Below are positions 53,890-64,000 of a DNA stretch of 64,000 bases, piece after piece. Numbering within the stretch: the first letter of the stretch is position 1; every line of letters begins with the position of its first letter. Source of the DNA: Paenibacillus woosongensis (lineage in GTDB: Bacteria; Bacillota; Bacilli; Paenibacillales; Paenibacillaceae); the NCBI RefSeq assembly GCF_030122845.1, contig NZ_CP126084.1:3224001-3288000 (forward strand). Reading direction: 5' to 3'. The notes under the pieces were generated by a model. The model was not told the DNA's origin and made no database searches. It saw only the letters and a program-made list of their open reading frames with translations. Both the position numbers and the translations under genes were made by a program.

Positions 53890-54903
53890 TTATTGTAAGG
53901 CGAGAACAAGATTTTGCAAATTTTTCTCCATCAATGTAAAATAATTCTCTCCCGCCTGCTCCTGCTGCTTCGTCAGCCCCTCAACCGGATTAAGCACCAG
54001 CGTTTTCACGCCTGCCTCCGAGGCCAGCGTGTTCACAAGCTTATCAGACACAAGCTCCTCAAAAAAGATATATTGAATCCCTTCTTCCTTCACCAGCTTG
54101 GACAGATGCATCAAATCCTGGGCTTTCGGTTCCGCTTCGGGCGTCAGGCCCATAATCGAATGCTGAGTCAGCCCGTAATCCCGGCACAGATAGCCAAACG
54201 ATTGGTGGGATACGACGATCTCTTTCCGGCTCGTCTTCGCCAGTTCCTCCGTAAACTTGGCATCAAGCTGCTGCAGGCGGGCATGCAGCTGTTCATAGCG
54301 GTCCTCGTATTGCTCCCGATGAGCAGGATCAACCTCGATAAAGCTGTTTTTGATATTCTCAGCCATGATTATCGCCGATTTCGGGCTTACCCAAGTGTGC
54401 GGGTCGATATGGCCGTGGTCATGATTATGATCATCTTCGGCATGGGCGTGTCCGTCTTCATCATGATGATCGTCGTTCCCCGCGCCATGCTGGTGTCCAT
54501 CCTCTTCACCGCTTGCGATCAGGGTAATCCCCTGGCTTACTTCGACGGTCTTCACCTTGGAGTCGCTGCCCAGGCCTTTAAGGAAGCTGTCCAGCCATCC
54601 TTCAAGCCCCGCTCCGTTGTATAAGAACAGCTGTGCTTTGGACGTGTTGAGAATTTCCTGGCTGCGCGGCGTCCAATCATGCGGCTCGACGCCTACAGGC
54701 AGCAAATTGATAACATGCGCCTCTTCTCCGCCTATCTCTTTTGCAAATTCATAGAGAGGATAAAAACTCGTAACGACGTTGACCTTGCCCGCAACGACCT
54801 TATTTTCATTATTGCCGCTTCCGCAGCCGGCCAGCAGCAGAACTGCCGCAAGAAGCAACAGAACCGCTTTCCAGCCTTTATATATTTTCATGTATGACGC
54901 CAT
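53890..54903 (-). CDS. znuA: Zinc-binding lipoprotein ZnuA
   Basis: This 337-residue cluster A-I solute-binding protein has a lipoprotein signal with lipobox LLAGC (C27). It carries a long His/Asp-rich loop, about residues 140-170 (GHQHGAGNDDHHDEDGHAH and more), characteristic of zinc rather than manganese importers. Metal ligands appear in GVEPHDWTPRS, HIDPHTWVSP, HQSFGYLCRDYGL and the late acidic site. ATG with GGAAG upstream. It is transcribed from a promoter with a Zur-like box. Confidence 0.94.
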   Translation of the reverse strand: MASYMKIYKGWKAVLLLLAAVLLLAGCGSGNNENKVVAGKVNVVTSFYPLYEFAKEIGGEEAHVINLLPVGVEPHDWTPRSQEILNTSKAQLFLYNGAGLEGWLDSFLKGLGSDSKVKTVEVSQGITLIASGEEDGHQHGAGNDDHHDEDGHAHAEDDHNHDHGHIDPHTWVSPKSAIIMAENIKNSFIEVDPAHREQYEDRYEQLHARLQQLDAKFTEELAKTSRKEIVVSHQSFGYLCRDYGLTQHSIMGLTPEAEPKAQDLMHLSKLVKEEGIQYIFFEELVSDKLVNTLASEAGVKTLVLNPVEGLTKQQEQAGENYFTLMEKNLQNLVLALQ

Positions 54904-54928
54904 TATGATCTTCCTTCCTAGCCATTCT

Positions 54929-54981
54929 TAATCGTAATTATTACTAGAAGGATTATAGGGTCAAAATAAAACGATTGTCAA
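54929..54981 (-). promoter_or_regulatory. znuA promoter with Zur-like operator
   Basis: On the minus strand TTGACA (54976-54981) and TATAAT (54952-54957) are 18 bases apart, an excellent sigma-A promoter. Just downstream, TCGTAATTATTACTA (about 54932-54946 on the plus strand) is near-palindromic and close to the Bacillus Zur box TCGTAATNATTACGA. Its place at the transcription start would block polymerase when zinc is high. Confidence 0.75.
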
Positions 54982-55046
54982 CCGCCTAAATCTGTCTTTG
55001 GCATATTGTCACATTCTAGTGTTGGCGCATGCTTGGCAAAATAAAC

Positions 55047-55081
55047 GGCTCATGGTGTAACGGCCTTACGACCAAGGAGCC
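55047..55081. other. Imperfect hairpin in the znuA-GH59 intergenic region
   Basis: GGCTC, GGT and GTAA pair with TTAC, ACC and GAGCC around a five-base loop. No strong T run follows. Between the znuA promoter and the remnant at 55280, this is the only structure I can see in about 300 bases. Confidence 0.4.
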
Positions 55082-55279
55082 ATAATATGGAGCTAATAAA
55101 ATTACATGTTCTTATCCGAATTTTTGGTTATTAACTTGGCAAGGAGCTTGCTTCGCCTATGATACATAACAATCTTGCAGGTTGTGCATTGAAAAGTGCA
55201 TGTTCCCCTTTTGACGTGTGTGGTATAACAGCTAATGAGTTTGAAAAGCGCATTTTATAAAGCGTGATATCAGCAATGA

Positions 55280-55435
55280 AAGGAGGCGTGCATCCAAGGA
55301 GAGAATCGAAATGGATACGGACGATCCGCCTGGAAAGTCGAGTTCTGCCTTCATGATGAGTATTTTGACAGCGGTTTCATCTCCATGTCTCGCTACTACC
55401 GCCGTCTGAAGGTTTATCAAAAGGAGGATGTATGA
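55280..55435 (+). pseudogene. C-terminal remnant of an unidentified gene abutting the GH59 pseudogene
   Basis: An open frame of 51 codons without a start codon reads GRSAWKVEFCLHDEYFDSGF and then SMSRYYRRLKVYQKEDV before TGA at 55433-55435. The TGA directly touches the next ATG, and the next gene's ribosome site AAGGAGG lies inside it. This looks like the tail of a real protein whose upstream part is lost. I do not recognise the family, and it could be chance. Confidence 0.4.
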
Positions 55436-58400
55436 ATGAGCAAGAAGCGCACTGTCAGAAACAGGTTATGCTCTATTGCTATGACCGCGATGCTGTTGTT
55501 TGGTTTGTATCCCCCATTCGGTCTTTCCGACGTATCCGCTGATAGCGTGTATACCATCCACGCGGCCGCTTTCATGGGTGCCAGGACAGCCGCAGAAACT
55601 ACTTTGCCTGACAGCATGGAAATGGAAGGCCAGAGCGCGCCTGTCACTTGGCATATCGGCGAGGATACCTTTGCCGTGCCTTACGATACGGTGACGGTTA
55701 CCGGTACGGCGGGAGGCAGAGCGGTCTTGGCTAATGTGGAAGTTATTCCGCCCTCTAGCCATCCCTTGGTTTATTTCGTGGATAGCGGCCGAGGCGGCGA
55801 TTCCCTTGGCAACGGTCCTAGTACCTCGCCATTGTACGAGGCGGTCAAAGAACTGACCGGCGCACCCTTGCTCAATCAACTGCCGGAACAGAAGTTTGAC
55901 GCAACGAACGGCTGGGGGTTCGACGATTCGGTACACAAGGTAAAAAACTCCAAAGACGGGGGGCATACGGACCCCGCTGCGGATCCGTCGATATGGGTTG
56001 TCGGGCTGCGGGCTGCCAACGATCATATCATTTATCAGCTCAAAGCCCTTGAAGCTGGAACCTATACGCTCAGCAGCGGCTTCACGACTGGTACGGCAGC
56101 CGCTCCCGCGTGATGCGCCCCAATATCGAGTATCAGGATATCAGCGGCGATAGAAAAACGATCTATCTCGATCCGTTCAATACTAATGCGACTAAGCTCA
56201 TTTCCAGCGAATTTACGATCCCCGGAGACATTGACACCAGCGTTCCCATGAAACTGACCTTCGCTTATGTGTCCGGCGAAAAACCAATCTTGAGCTGGTT
56301 CGCCATAGCCAAGGGAGGGATCAAAGGCTTGATTGAGGACGCTCGGCAAAATGCAGCATCTGCGGTCAAGGTATTTCTGGACGGCAACGATATTAAGGCC
56401 GGCAATATCAACGGCCTCACGTTCAAGGGATTTGGCGTACTGAGCGCAAACAGTACCAGTGCCCTGCTAATGGATTATAAGGCCGAGCATCCTGAGTCTT
56501 ATGCAGAATTGCTGCAGATTCTGTTTGGCGGAGACAACCCCATCATGACACAGGTGAAAATTGAGATGGGCAATACCATTATCAAGGGATTCGTCAATTC
56601 CCGGCGGACGCATTTTGTTTATCAGCCAGCCATCGGCTCCTTCTACGAAGGCGGTCAATATTCCTTCAAGGAATTGGGGCGCTCGCGACCCTTGGTCGGG
56701 CTGGATTCATTATGACGCGGGTCTTCACGTCCTGCAGCATTTTAGTTGGTTCGCAATGGCCGGCTGGGAGAACGGCAATAACGACGAGGGAATTTGGAGA
56801 GCGGTTCCGCAGGCCAGCTACACCGGCGCAACAGGTACTAATCCGGTCAGTGGACGCAACGGTACGCCAAGCTATATGACGCTTGCAGCCCCCGACAAGA
56901 GCGATTTTTCAACCGTTATTCTCAATGACAGCGAGTATGAGAGAACCTACAAGCTCCAGACAGTCAATATGGCGTATACGGGCACCCCTTCCCTGGAAAT
57001 ATGGGAAACTCGGGCCGCCGGCAAAGGAGAAGCCTTCAACAGCAGCTACATGCAATATCGCGGGAAGGTTTCTGCTGACGGAGGCGTAATTTACACCGTG
57101 CGCGTCAAACCTTATTCAATCGTGACCGTAACGACATTGGAAAACAGCGGGAACAATGCGCACCATACACCGCTCCCTGTTGAGGGCGAACGCACCGTGC
57201 TGGACACCGATGCGACCGGATCGGTTCAGAATACCGGGGACGGTATCCTTTACGCCGACGATTTTGACTTTCCGGCAAGACGGTTCCTGTAATTGGAGCA
57301 GGGGGGCAAATTACGGGCTATCAAAGCTATATCGAATCACGCGGCGGTTCTAAAGGCGCAGTCCCCCGCTACACCCATGATCGCAATGGCGCGTTTGAAG
57401 CGTATCTGGACGAGCAAACCGGAAATTACGTTCTGCGCCAGCAATTGGACCAGGGGCTTATGGGACTTGGCGGTACGTGGAACAACGGCGAGCCCGTCAC
57501 AGCCATCGGCGACTACCGGTGGACCAACTATAAGGCCAGCGTCGACGTTTCGTTCGAAACGAACAATACGCAAGGCGGCGCAAATTACGCTGCGATAGGC
57601 GCCCGGTATCAGGGCGGCGGCAGCTCCCATACAATTAACGGTACACCTTATGTACTGAAATTTTGGTTTGACGGCGGCTGGCAGCTGCAGGTCGATGGCC
57701 GTTCCGTGGCCAACGGCAATGTCGTAAGCGGTTCCGGCGGCGTAAAGATCAATGACTTTGACGACGCTTATAACGCATGGCATAACATGGCTATTCAAGT
57801 GGCGAGAAGTCAGGTGACAGCCTTCCTGGACGGCGTGGAGCTTGCCTCTTACACCGATCCGCACCCCAAGCTGTCCGGCCGGGTAGATCTGGGCAGCGGA
57901 TACTATCACGTTCGTTTTGACAATTTACTGGTAGAAACAGTGGAAGGCTATGCACCGTACTATTCCGAGGCGCTTGACGATCTGGAGATGCACGACCTGG
58001 CTCCCCTTCCCCAGCCCAAACTCGTTTACAGCGGTTCGTGGGCCCATAACAACGGCCAGGGCATGTTCCATTATCAACGCTCCCTTTCCACCAGCCAGGG
58101 CGCTGATGCTGCGCTGGAATATACGTATGTAGGTACCGGACTGGATATTCTGGGCCCCAACGACGGTTCGGCCAAGCTGGAGGTGATGGTGGACGGGCAA
58201 ATCGTAGCGCCTTCAGCCGCCGCGACAGCTTCCAAGGAATTGTACCAAACCTTTACGCTTCGCGGGCTTGCATTTGGCGAGCATACCATTCGGATCAAGG
58301 TGTTAAGCGGCACCTTGGTGGTGGACGCCGTGGCGGTTGTTTCCGGCGAAGTGCAAGGTACGCCTGATATGGCTGCTCTCCAAGAAGCGGCAGCAGAGGC

Positions 58401-59358
58401 GCAAGGCATCAACAAGCTGGACGAATTCCGCGACAGCGACTGGCAGCTCTTTGAAGCCGCGCGGAATGCTGCCCAGGAAGCTCTGAATAACCCTGCTTCC
58501 TACCGATTGGATCAAGAGGGGGCTGAACAGCTCACGGGGCGCCTTGTTTTTGCCCAGAAACAGTTATTTACGGGCAATATACGGGAATGTACGACCTCAA
58601 CATGCGGGTTGTTGGCGCAGACGGAACTACCGAACCGGCACCAGCCTTTGCCGAGCCAATAACGATCGCGCTGCAAGTCGATCCGAATGCCAATCCCGAT
58701 TTATTGGGCATATACTTTATTTCGGCAGACGGAACCCTTGAGTATATGGGCGGGACGTTAGCGGACGGCATGATCACCGCGAAAATTCATCATTTAGGGA
58801 AATATGCGGTTCCCGAATACAACAAAACGTTTGCCGATGTAGGAGAGAGCCACTGGGCGATTCAAGCTATTAAAAAAATGGCGGCAAAGCACATCATTGC
58901 AGGGATCGACGACACGCGTTTCGATCCGCAAGGCAACGTAACACGGGCCGAATTCGCAGCAATGCTGACACGCGCATTAGGGCTAACGGCTGCTGATACC
59001 CTGACGTTCACGGATGTGATTCCTGATGCTTGGTATGCTGAAGCGATCGCCAAGGCAAGCAGCGCTGGAATCGTGCATGGTCGTGATTCGATCACATTGC
59101 GCCAAATGCCGTCATCACCCGGGAAGAAATGGCCGTTATGATCGTGCGTGCGTATAAGTATTTGCATGGCGCAGAGACAACCACGTCATACCTGGAGTCG
59201 TTTAGCGATAACGGACAAATTGAAGCTTGGGCGAGGGAGGCCGTGGGAGCCGCACAAGCATGGGATCTCATCCGGGGACGAGGAATAACCAGTTTGCTCC
59301 GAAAGCGCCGATGACGCGAGCGGAAAGTGTGCTAGTAGTTTCTAAAATTCTAAATTAA
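55436..59358 (+). pseudogene. Decayed SLH-anchored GH59 (galactocerebrosidase-like) gene
   Basis: Segments in changing frames together describe one large secreted protein: signal peptide (from ATG 55436), Ig-like domain, accessory domain, GH59 start (GLTFKGFGVLSANSTSALL then QVKIEMG), GH59 late part (ARDPWSGWIHYDAG, LEIWETRA), GH59 lectin domain (FEAYLDEQTGNYVLRQQ, IGDYRWTNYKASVDVSFET), a beta-sandwich carbohydrate-binding-like domain, a FIVAR-like helical segment and three SLH domains (first at about 58815). Frame changes occur near 56088, 56675, 57270, 58568, 59098 and 59284. About 200 catalytic-domain residues, holding both active-site glutamates of the family, are missing near 56575-56680. 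The protein cannot be functional as read. Confidence 0.85.
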
Positions 59359-59380
59359 ACAGAGTTCATGAATAAAAATA

Positions 59381-59412
59381 GACGAGTCCGCGCCATGCAT
59401 GCGCGGACTCGC
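59381..59412. terminator. Bidirectional terminator between the GH59 pseudogene and metG
   Basis: CGAGTCCGCGC (59383-59393) and GCGCGGACTCG (59401-59411) form an 11-base perfect stem with a seven-base loop. CTTTC follows on the plus strand and TCTATTTTTATTC on the minus strand. Confidence 0.85.
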
Positions 59413-59448
59413 CTTTCAATTTTTTCGATGCTTGCCTTACCTATCCGC

Positions 59449-61773
<2,325 letters not shown>

Positions 61774-61779
61774 CCTTCT

Positions 61780-61808
61780 ATCTTAGGAAAAGACCATCCC
61801 TCTGTCAA
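61780..61808 (-). promoter_or_regulatory. Sigma-A promoter of the T-box-metG transcript
   Basis: On the minus strand TTGACA (61803-61808) and TAAGAT (61780-61785) are 17 bases apart. The start would be near 61773, just before the T-box Stem I. The remaining bases to the yidD stop (61809-61868) hold no clear element. Confidence 0.7.
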
Positions 61809-61868
61809 GCGGTCCTGGGCCGCTGATACTAGCAATAGCCGCCGAGTGCCACTCCCACTAGCTAGGCC

Positions 61869-62144
61869 TCATGACGAGCTCCCGTCGCTAAGCTTGCCTC
61901 CCTGCTCCGGAACCGGTGATTTCCTTGGAGGAACGGGATCGATCCCGCCAGGGTGAAACGGATGGCAGCGGGCAATTCGTTTGGCTGCGAGCCAGGACCC
62001 TTTCACCGGGCCGTGCACTTCGATCGCCTCCAGAGCGTAGGCGGAGCAGGTCGGGTAAAACCTGCAGGTCGGCGGCTTCAGCGGAGAAATAAACTTCCGG
62101 TAGAAAATGATCGGGCCTTTAACCGCTTTGCGAACGATGCCCAT
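61869..62144 (-). CDS. yidD: Membrane protein insertion efficiency factor YidD
   Basis: This 91-residue protein has the family signature: [27 protein letters not shown] and [17 protein letters not shown]. The cysteines in CRFYPTCS and the amphipathic N-terminus are typical. YidD aids YidC-dependent insertion. It starts two bases after zur and is probably co-transcribed with it. The C-terminal tail, [13 protein letters not shown], is variable. Confidence 0.93.
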   Translation of the reverse strand: MGIVRKAVKGPIIFYRKFISPLKPPTCRFYPTCSAYALEAIEVHGPVKGSWLAAKRIARCHPFHPGGIDPVPPRKSPVPEQGGKLSDGSSS

Positions 62145-62146
62145 CT

Positions 62147-62602
62147 TCAGGACGTCCCGCTATTCTGAGGCAGCCGCTCGCCGTTCAGCTCGCGGCGGCA
62201 GTCTTTGCAGTAGCCGAACACTTCGAACTTATGCTTCACGACCTGGAATTGCTCAGGCGCGTCCGTCAAAGGCATGGGACAGAAATGGATCGGATACGTC
62301 CGCTCGCATTGCAGGCAGATCATATGGTGATGATGATGCCCCTCGCTGCAGCTGGCCCGGAACTTGAGGCCGTCCTCAAACATGATCTGCTCCAGTACCC
62401 CCAGTTCCTCCATCACCCGCAAATTGCGGTACACCGTATCAAAGCTGAGGCCGCTATATATTTTTTCCATATATTCATAAACGTCTTTCGGCGTTAAATA
62501 TCCGTCACGCTCTGCAAACAGCTTGGCCAGCGTTCTGCGCTGATCCGTAATCCGCAGCCCTCGGGCGGACATGACCCCGATGATTTGTTCACTCGACAGC
62601 AT
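62147..62602 (-). CDS. zur: Zinc uptake regulator Zur (Fur family)
   Basis: This 151-residue Fur-family repressor is closer to Zur than to Fur or Per[53 protein letters not shown] and the C-terminal [18 protein letters not shown], which mirrors HKFEIYGTCPDC in B. subtilis Zur. Structural zinc CxxC pairs are complete. ATG at 62600-62602 follows GGAGG at seven bases; the upstream extension is rejected. Its expected target, a Zur box at the znuA promoter, is in the same window. Confidence 0.88.
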   Translation of the reverse strand: MLSSEQIIGVMSARGLRITDQRRTLAKLFAERDGYLTPKDVYEYMEKIYSGLSFDTVYRNLRVMEELGVLEQIMFEDGLKFRASCSEGHHHHHMICLQCERTYPIHFCPMPLTDAPEQFQVVKHKFEVFGYCKDCRRELNGERLPQNSGTS

Positions 62603-62722
62603 GTGCATACCTCCCGTCTGAACTTGCGTTATGCATGCGTCTCTACTAATAATGCCCGAAAAAAACAGCAGCGTCAATGAAGGCCCGCCCAGCTCTCCAC
62701 TACTAATCTCTCCATACAGCAA

Positions 62723-62759
62723 CAAAAAAGCAGGCCCGACCTTGCTTGGTCCGGCCTGC
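62723..62759 (-). terminator. Terminator of the PKD-like gene
   Basis: GCAGGCCCGACC (62730-62741) and GGTCCGGCCTGC (62748-62759) form a 12-base stem with one mismatch and a six-base loop, followed on the minus strand by TTTTTTG. Confidence 0.88.
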
Positions 62760-62787
62760 CCTGAACGGTACAGGATATATGAAATGA

Positions 62788-64000
62788 TTAGTGCTTGATT
62801 TCAGGTAAAGGCTGGAACAACAGATTAACGGACAAGCTGCTGCCCGGTGCGGCAGTGAACAGCATTTCCACCGTCTCCTCTTGGTCTCCGGTCCGGTACA
62901 GCACGGCCGCCTCGTGGGGGGCCTTCAAACCGCTCGTATCAGGAAGCTGGACGATCCGGCCATTCACCATAATCACCCCATCGTATTGCCCGCCCCGGGG
63001 ATTAAACGTGATCAGCGTCCGCGGAGCGACCCGGTAGAGCTTGATCCGGTACAGTACGCCGAAGTTGCCCGCGTTCATTTGGTAACTCCCTGTCGCACCG
63101 TCCCTGCCGACGAGATAAGGGTCCTGCGAGTTGTCTCCGATCATCAGACGGGCAGGCGTAAGACCCAGAAGATCGCCGTAACGGATGTTTCTGGTCGCAT
63201 CGAAGTATGTTCCCCGATTGTGGTTATCCATAGGCAGTACGGACAAATTCTGCAGGGCATTAATAGGATCTCTAGTCGTCGAAAGCATGATGACGTGATA
63301 CTGAATCGTCTGATCGCTGTATAAGTCGGCAAACAGGGATACAACATCTCCCTGTCTCATTACGCTGGAGCTGAGTTCTGTAAAAATAACTTTGCTTTGT
63401 CCAGGGGACAGCCAGACGTCCTTAAACTTATTGCCGAACTGCATCGATTCAAAATAGCGCTGAACCGACATTTTGCCGGATGCCGTCGCGTATTTCGTAG
63501 GTCCGCCCATCCCTAAGCCCGTCTGGGTTAAGCGCGCGGTTTCCGAGCCACGATTTGTGGCTACGACGTACATCTTGACGTTTTTCCTCGTTGCATTTAC
63601 ATGATGCAGCATGAATCTCGTATTTCCGATCGCCGATTCCCGGTAGAGGATGCCTTCGGAATAGACCGTCTCCGGGCTGTTGCTGCGAATCAGCGTTACG
63701 GGCTCCGTATCATATTGGTAAGGAACCTTAGCCCAAGTGGGAATCTTGGTACCGTCAAACGAGTATTTGCTGCCGACTGGGGTGTAAATCTTGTAGAATT
63801 CGTCCCTCGTATACAATATCTCGTCCGTTATCGTAATCGTCTTCTCGACCGTCGAGGACAGCCCGTACTTATTCCTTACAGTCAAGCGGATCGTCTTCGG
63901 CCCTGGTGTGAAGAAAGCCATTTCATTGTTGAGCCATTCGCGCGATACGATCGCATTATCCTCGTCCGTACTATAATCCGTGTAGGAAATGAATTCCCCG
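62788..64000 (-). CDS. Surface or secreted protein with PKD-like domain, C-terminal part
   Basis: The open frame runs in from beyond the window end, where it reads GEFISYTDYSTDEDNAIVSR and then EWLNNEMAFFTPGPKTIRLTV, the end of a PKD-like beta-sandwich. The C-terminal 350 residues form an all-beta domain with an extended strand-rich sequence (FMLHHVNATRKNVKMYVVATN, VSLFADLYSDQTIQYHVIML, LYRVAPRTLITFNPRGG). It resembles a Paenibacillus group of stalk-domain (copper-amine-oxidase N-terminal) proteins, but the N-terminus is not visible. Function unknown. Ends in a strong terminator. Confidence 0.75.
   Translation of the reverse strand, partial: GEFISYTDYSTDEDNAIVSREWLNNEMAFFTPGPKTIRLTVRNKYGLSSTVEKTITITDEILYTRDEFYKIYTPVGSKYSFDGTKIPTWAKVPYQYDTEPVTLIRSNSPETVYSEGILYRESAIGNTRFMLHHVNATRKNVKMYVVATNRGSETARLTQTGLGMGGPTKYATASGKMSVQRYFESMQFGNKFKDVWLSPGQSKVIFTELSSSVMRQGDVVSLFADLYSDQTIQYHVIMLSTTRDPINALQNLSVLPMDNHNRGTYFDATRNIRYGDLLGLTPARLMIGDNSQDPYLVGRDGATGSYQMNAGNFGVLYRIKLYRVAPRTLITFNPRGGQYDGVIMVNGRIVQLPDTSGLKAPHEAAVLYRTGDQEETVEMLFTAAPGSSLSVNLLFQPLPEIKH

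Noticed and set aside
55159..55260. 33-codon plus-strand ORF after AAGGAG upstream of the GH59 pseudogene
   Set aside because: The spacing to the ATG is long, composition is unremarkable and no family is recognisable. It was not listed as a gene.

Overview
The window looks like a contiguous piece of core chromosome from an endospore-forming Firmicute, most likely Paenibacillus or a close relative. The reasons are an almost complete set of sporulation genes (spoIIA, spoIIM, spo0A, spoIVB, the eight-gene spoIIIA operon, mciZ), strong Shine-Dalgarno sequences with many GTG and TTG starts, moderate-to-high GC, and gene order close to the Bacillus subtilis yqh/yqx/spo region. Most genes lie on the minus strand. 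I saw no rRNA, tRNA, CRISPR array, prophage or insertion sequence. Protein names come from reading motifs and remembered family features; no database search was run.

Layout. 0-8 kb (minus): sigF (cut by the window edge)-spoIIAB-spoIIAA, dacF, punA, xerD, yqzK, fur, spoIIM, an EndoQ-type repair nuclease and nudF. 7.7-8.9 kb (plus): a probable mciZ (FtsZ inhibitor) behind a sigma-E-like promoter, overlapping a helical-repeat protein of unknown role. 9-16 kb: an M20 peptidase, a 33-codon Prli42-like gene, and lipB with the branched-chain 2-oxoacid dehydrogenase genes (lpd, bkdAA, bkdAB, bkdB). 16-33 kb: spo0A, spoIVB, recN, argR, tlyA, dxs, ispA, xseB, xseA, folD, nusB, a DUF2273-amaP-asp23 envelope-stress trio, accC and accB. 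33-39 kb: spoIIIAA to spoIIIAH. 39-51 kb: yqhV, then glgP and lysC (which interrupt the B. subtilis order), efp, a Xaa-Pro peptidase, aroQ, yqhR/Q/P/O-type genes, a GHL10-type hydrolase and mntR. 51-55 kb: ccdA and a znuA-znuC-znuB zinc importer with a Zur-like operator. 55.3-59.4 kb: a decayed surface-anchored GH59 (galactocerebrosidase-like) gene. 59.4-64 kb: metG behind a T-box leader, yidD, zur and the C-terminal part of a PKD-like protein that runs off the window.

How it works together. Three sporulation control layers can be read from the DNA. The spo0A upstream region has a sigma-H-like promoter and three 0A-box heptamers; spoIIA has a sigma-H-like promoter; spoIIIA, spoIIM and mciZ have sigma-E-like promoters. 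Metal homeostasis is also well represented: Fur, MntR and Zur are all encoded here, and the Zur-like box sits at the start site of the zinc importer promoter. The bkd-lpd-lipB block joins branched-chain acyl-CoA production to the octanoyl transfer step of lipoate synthesis, and accB/accC supply fatty-acid synthesis.

The most notable non-routine items are the GH59 pseudogene, which lost its catalytic centre and shows repeated one-base frameshifts; the mciZ plus partner pair; the very short Prli42-like gene; a two-copy tandem repeat between znuC and znuB; and a small, possibly frameshifted membrane ORF upstream of lysC. I did not find a clearly new multi-gene system.
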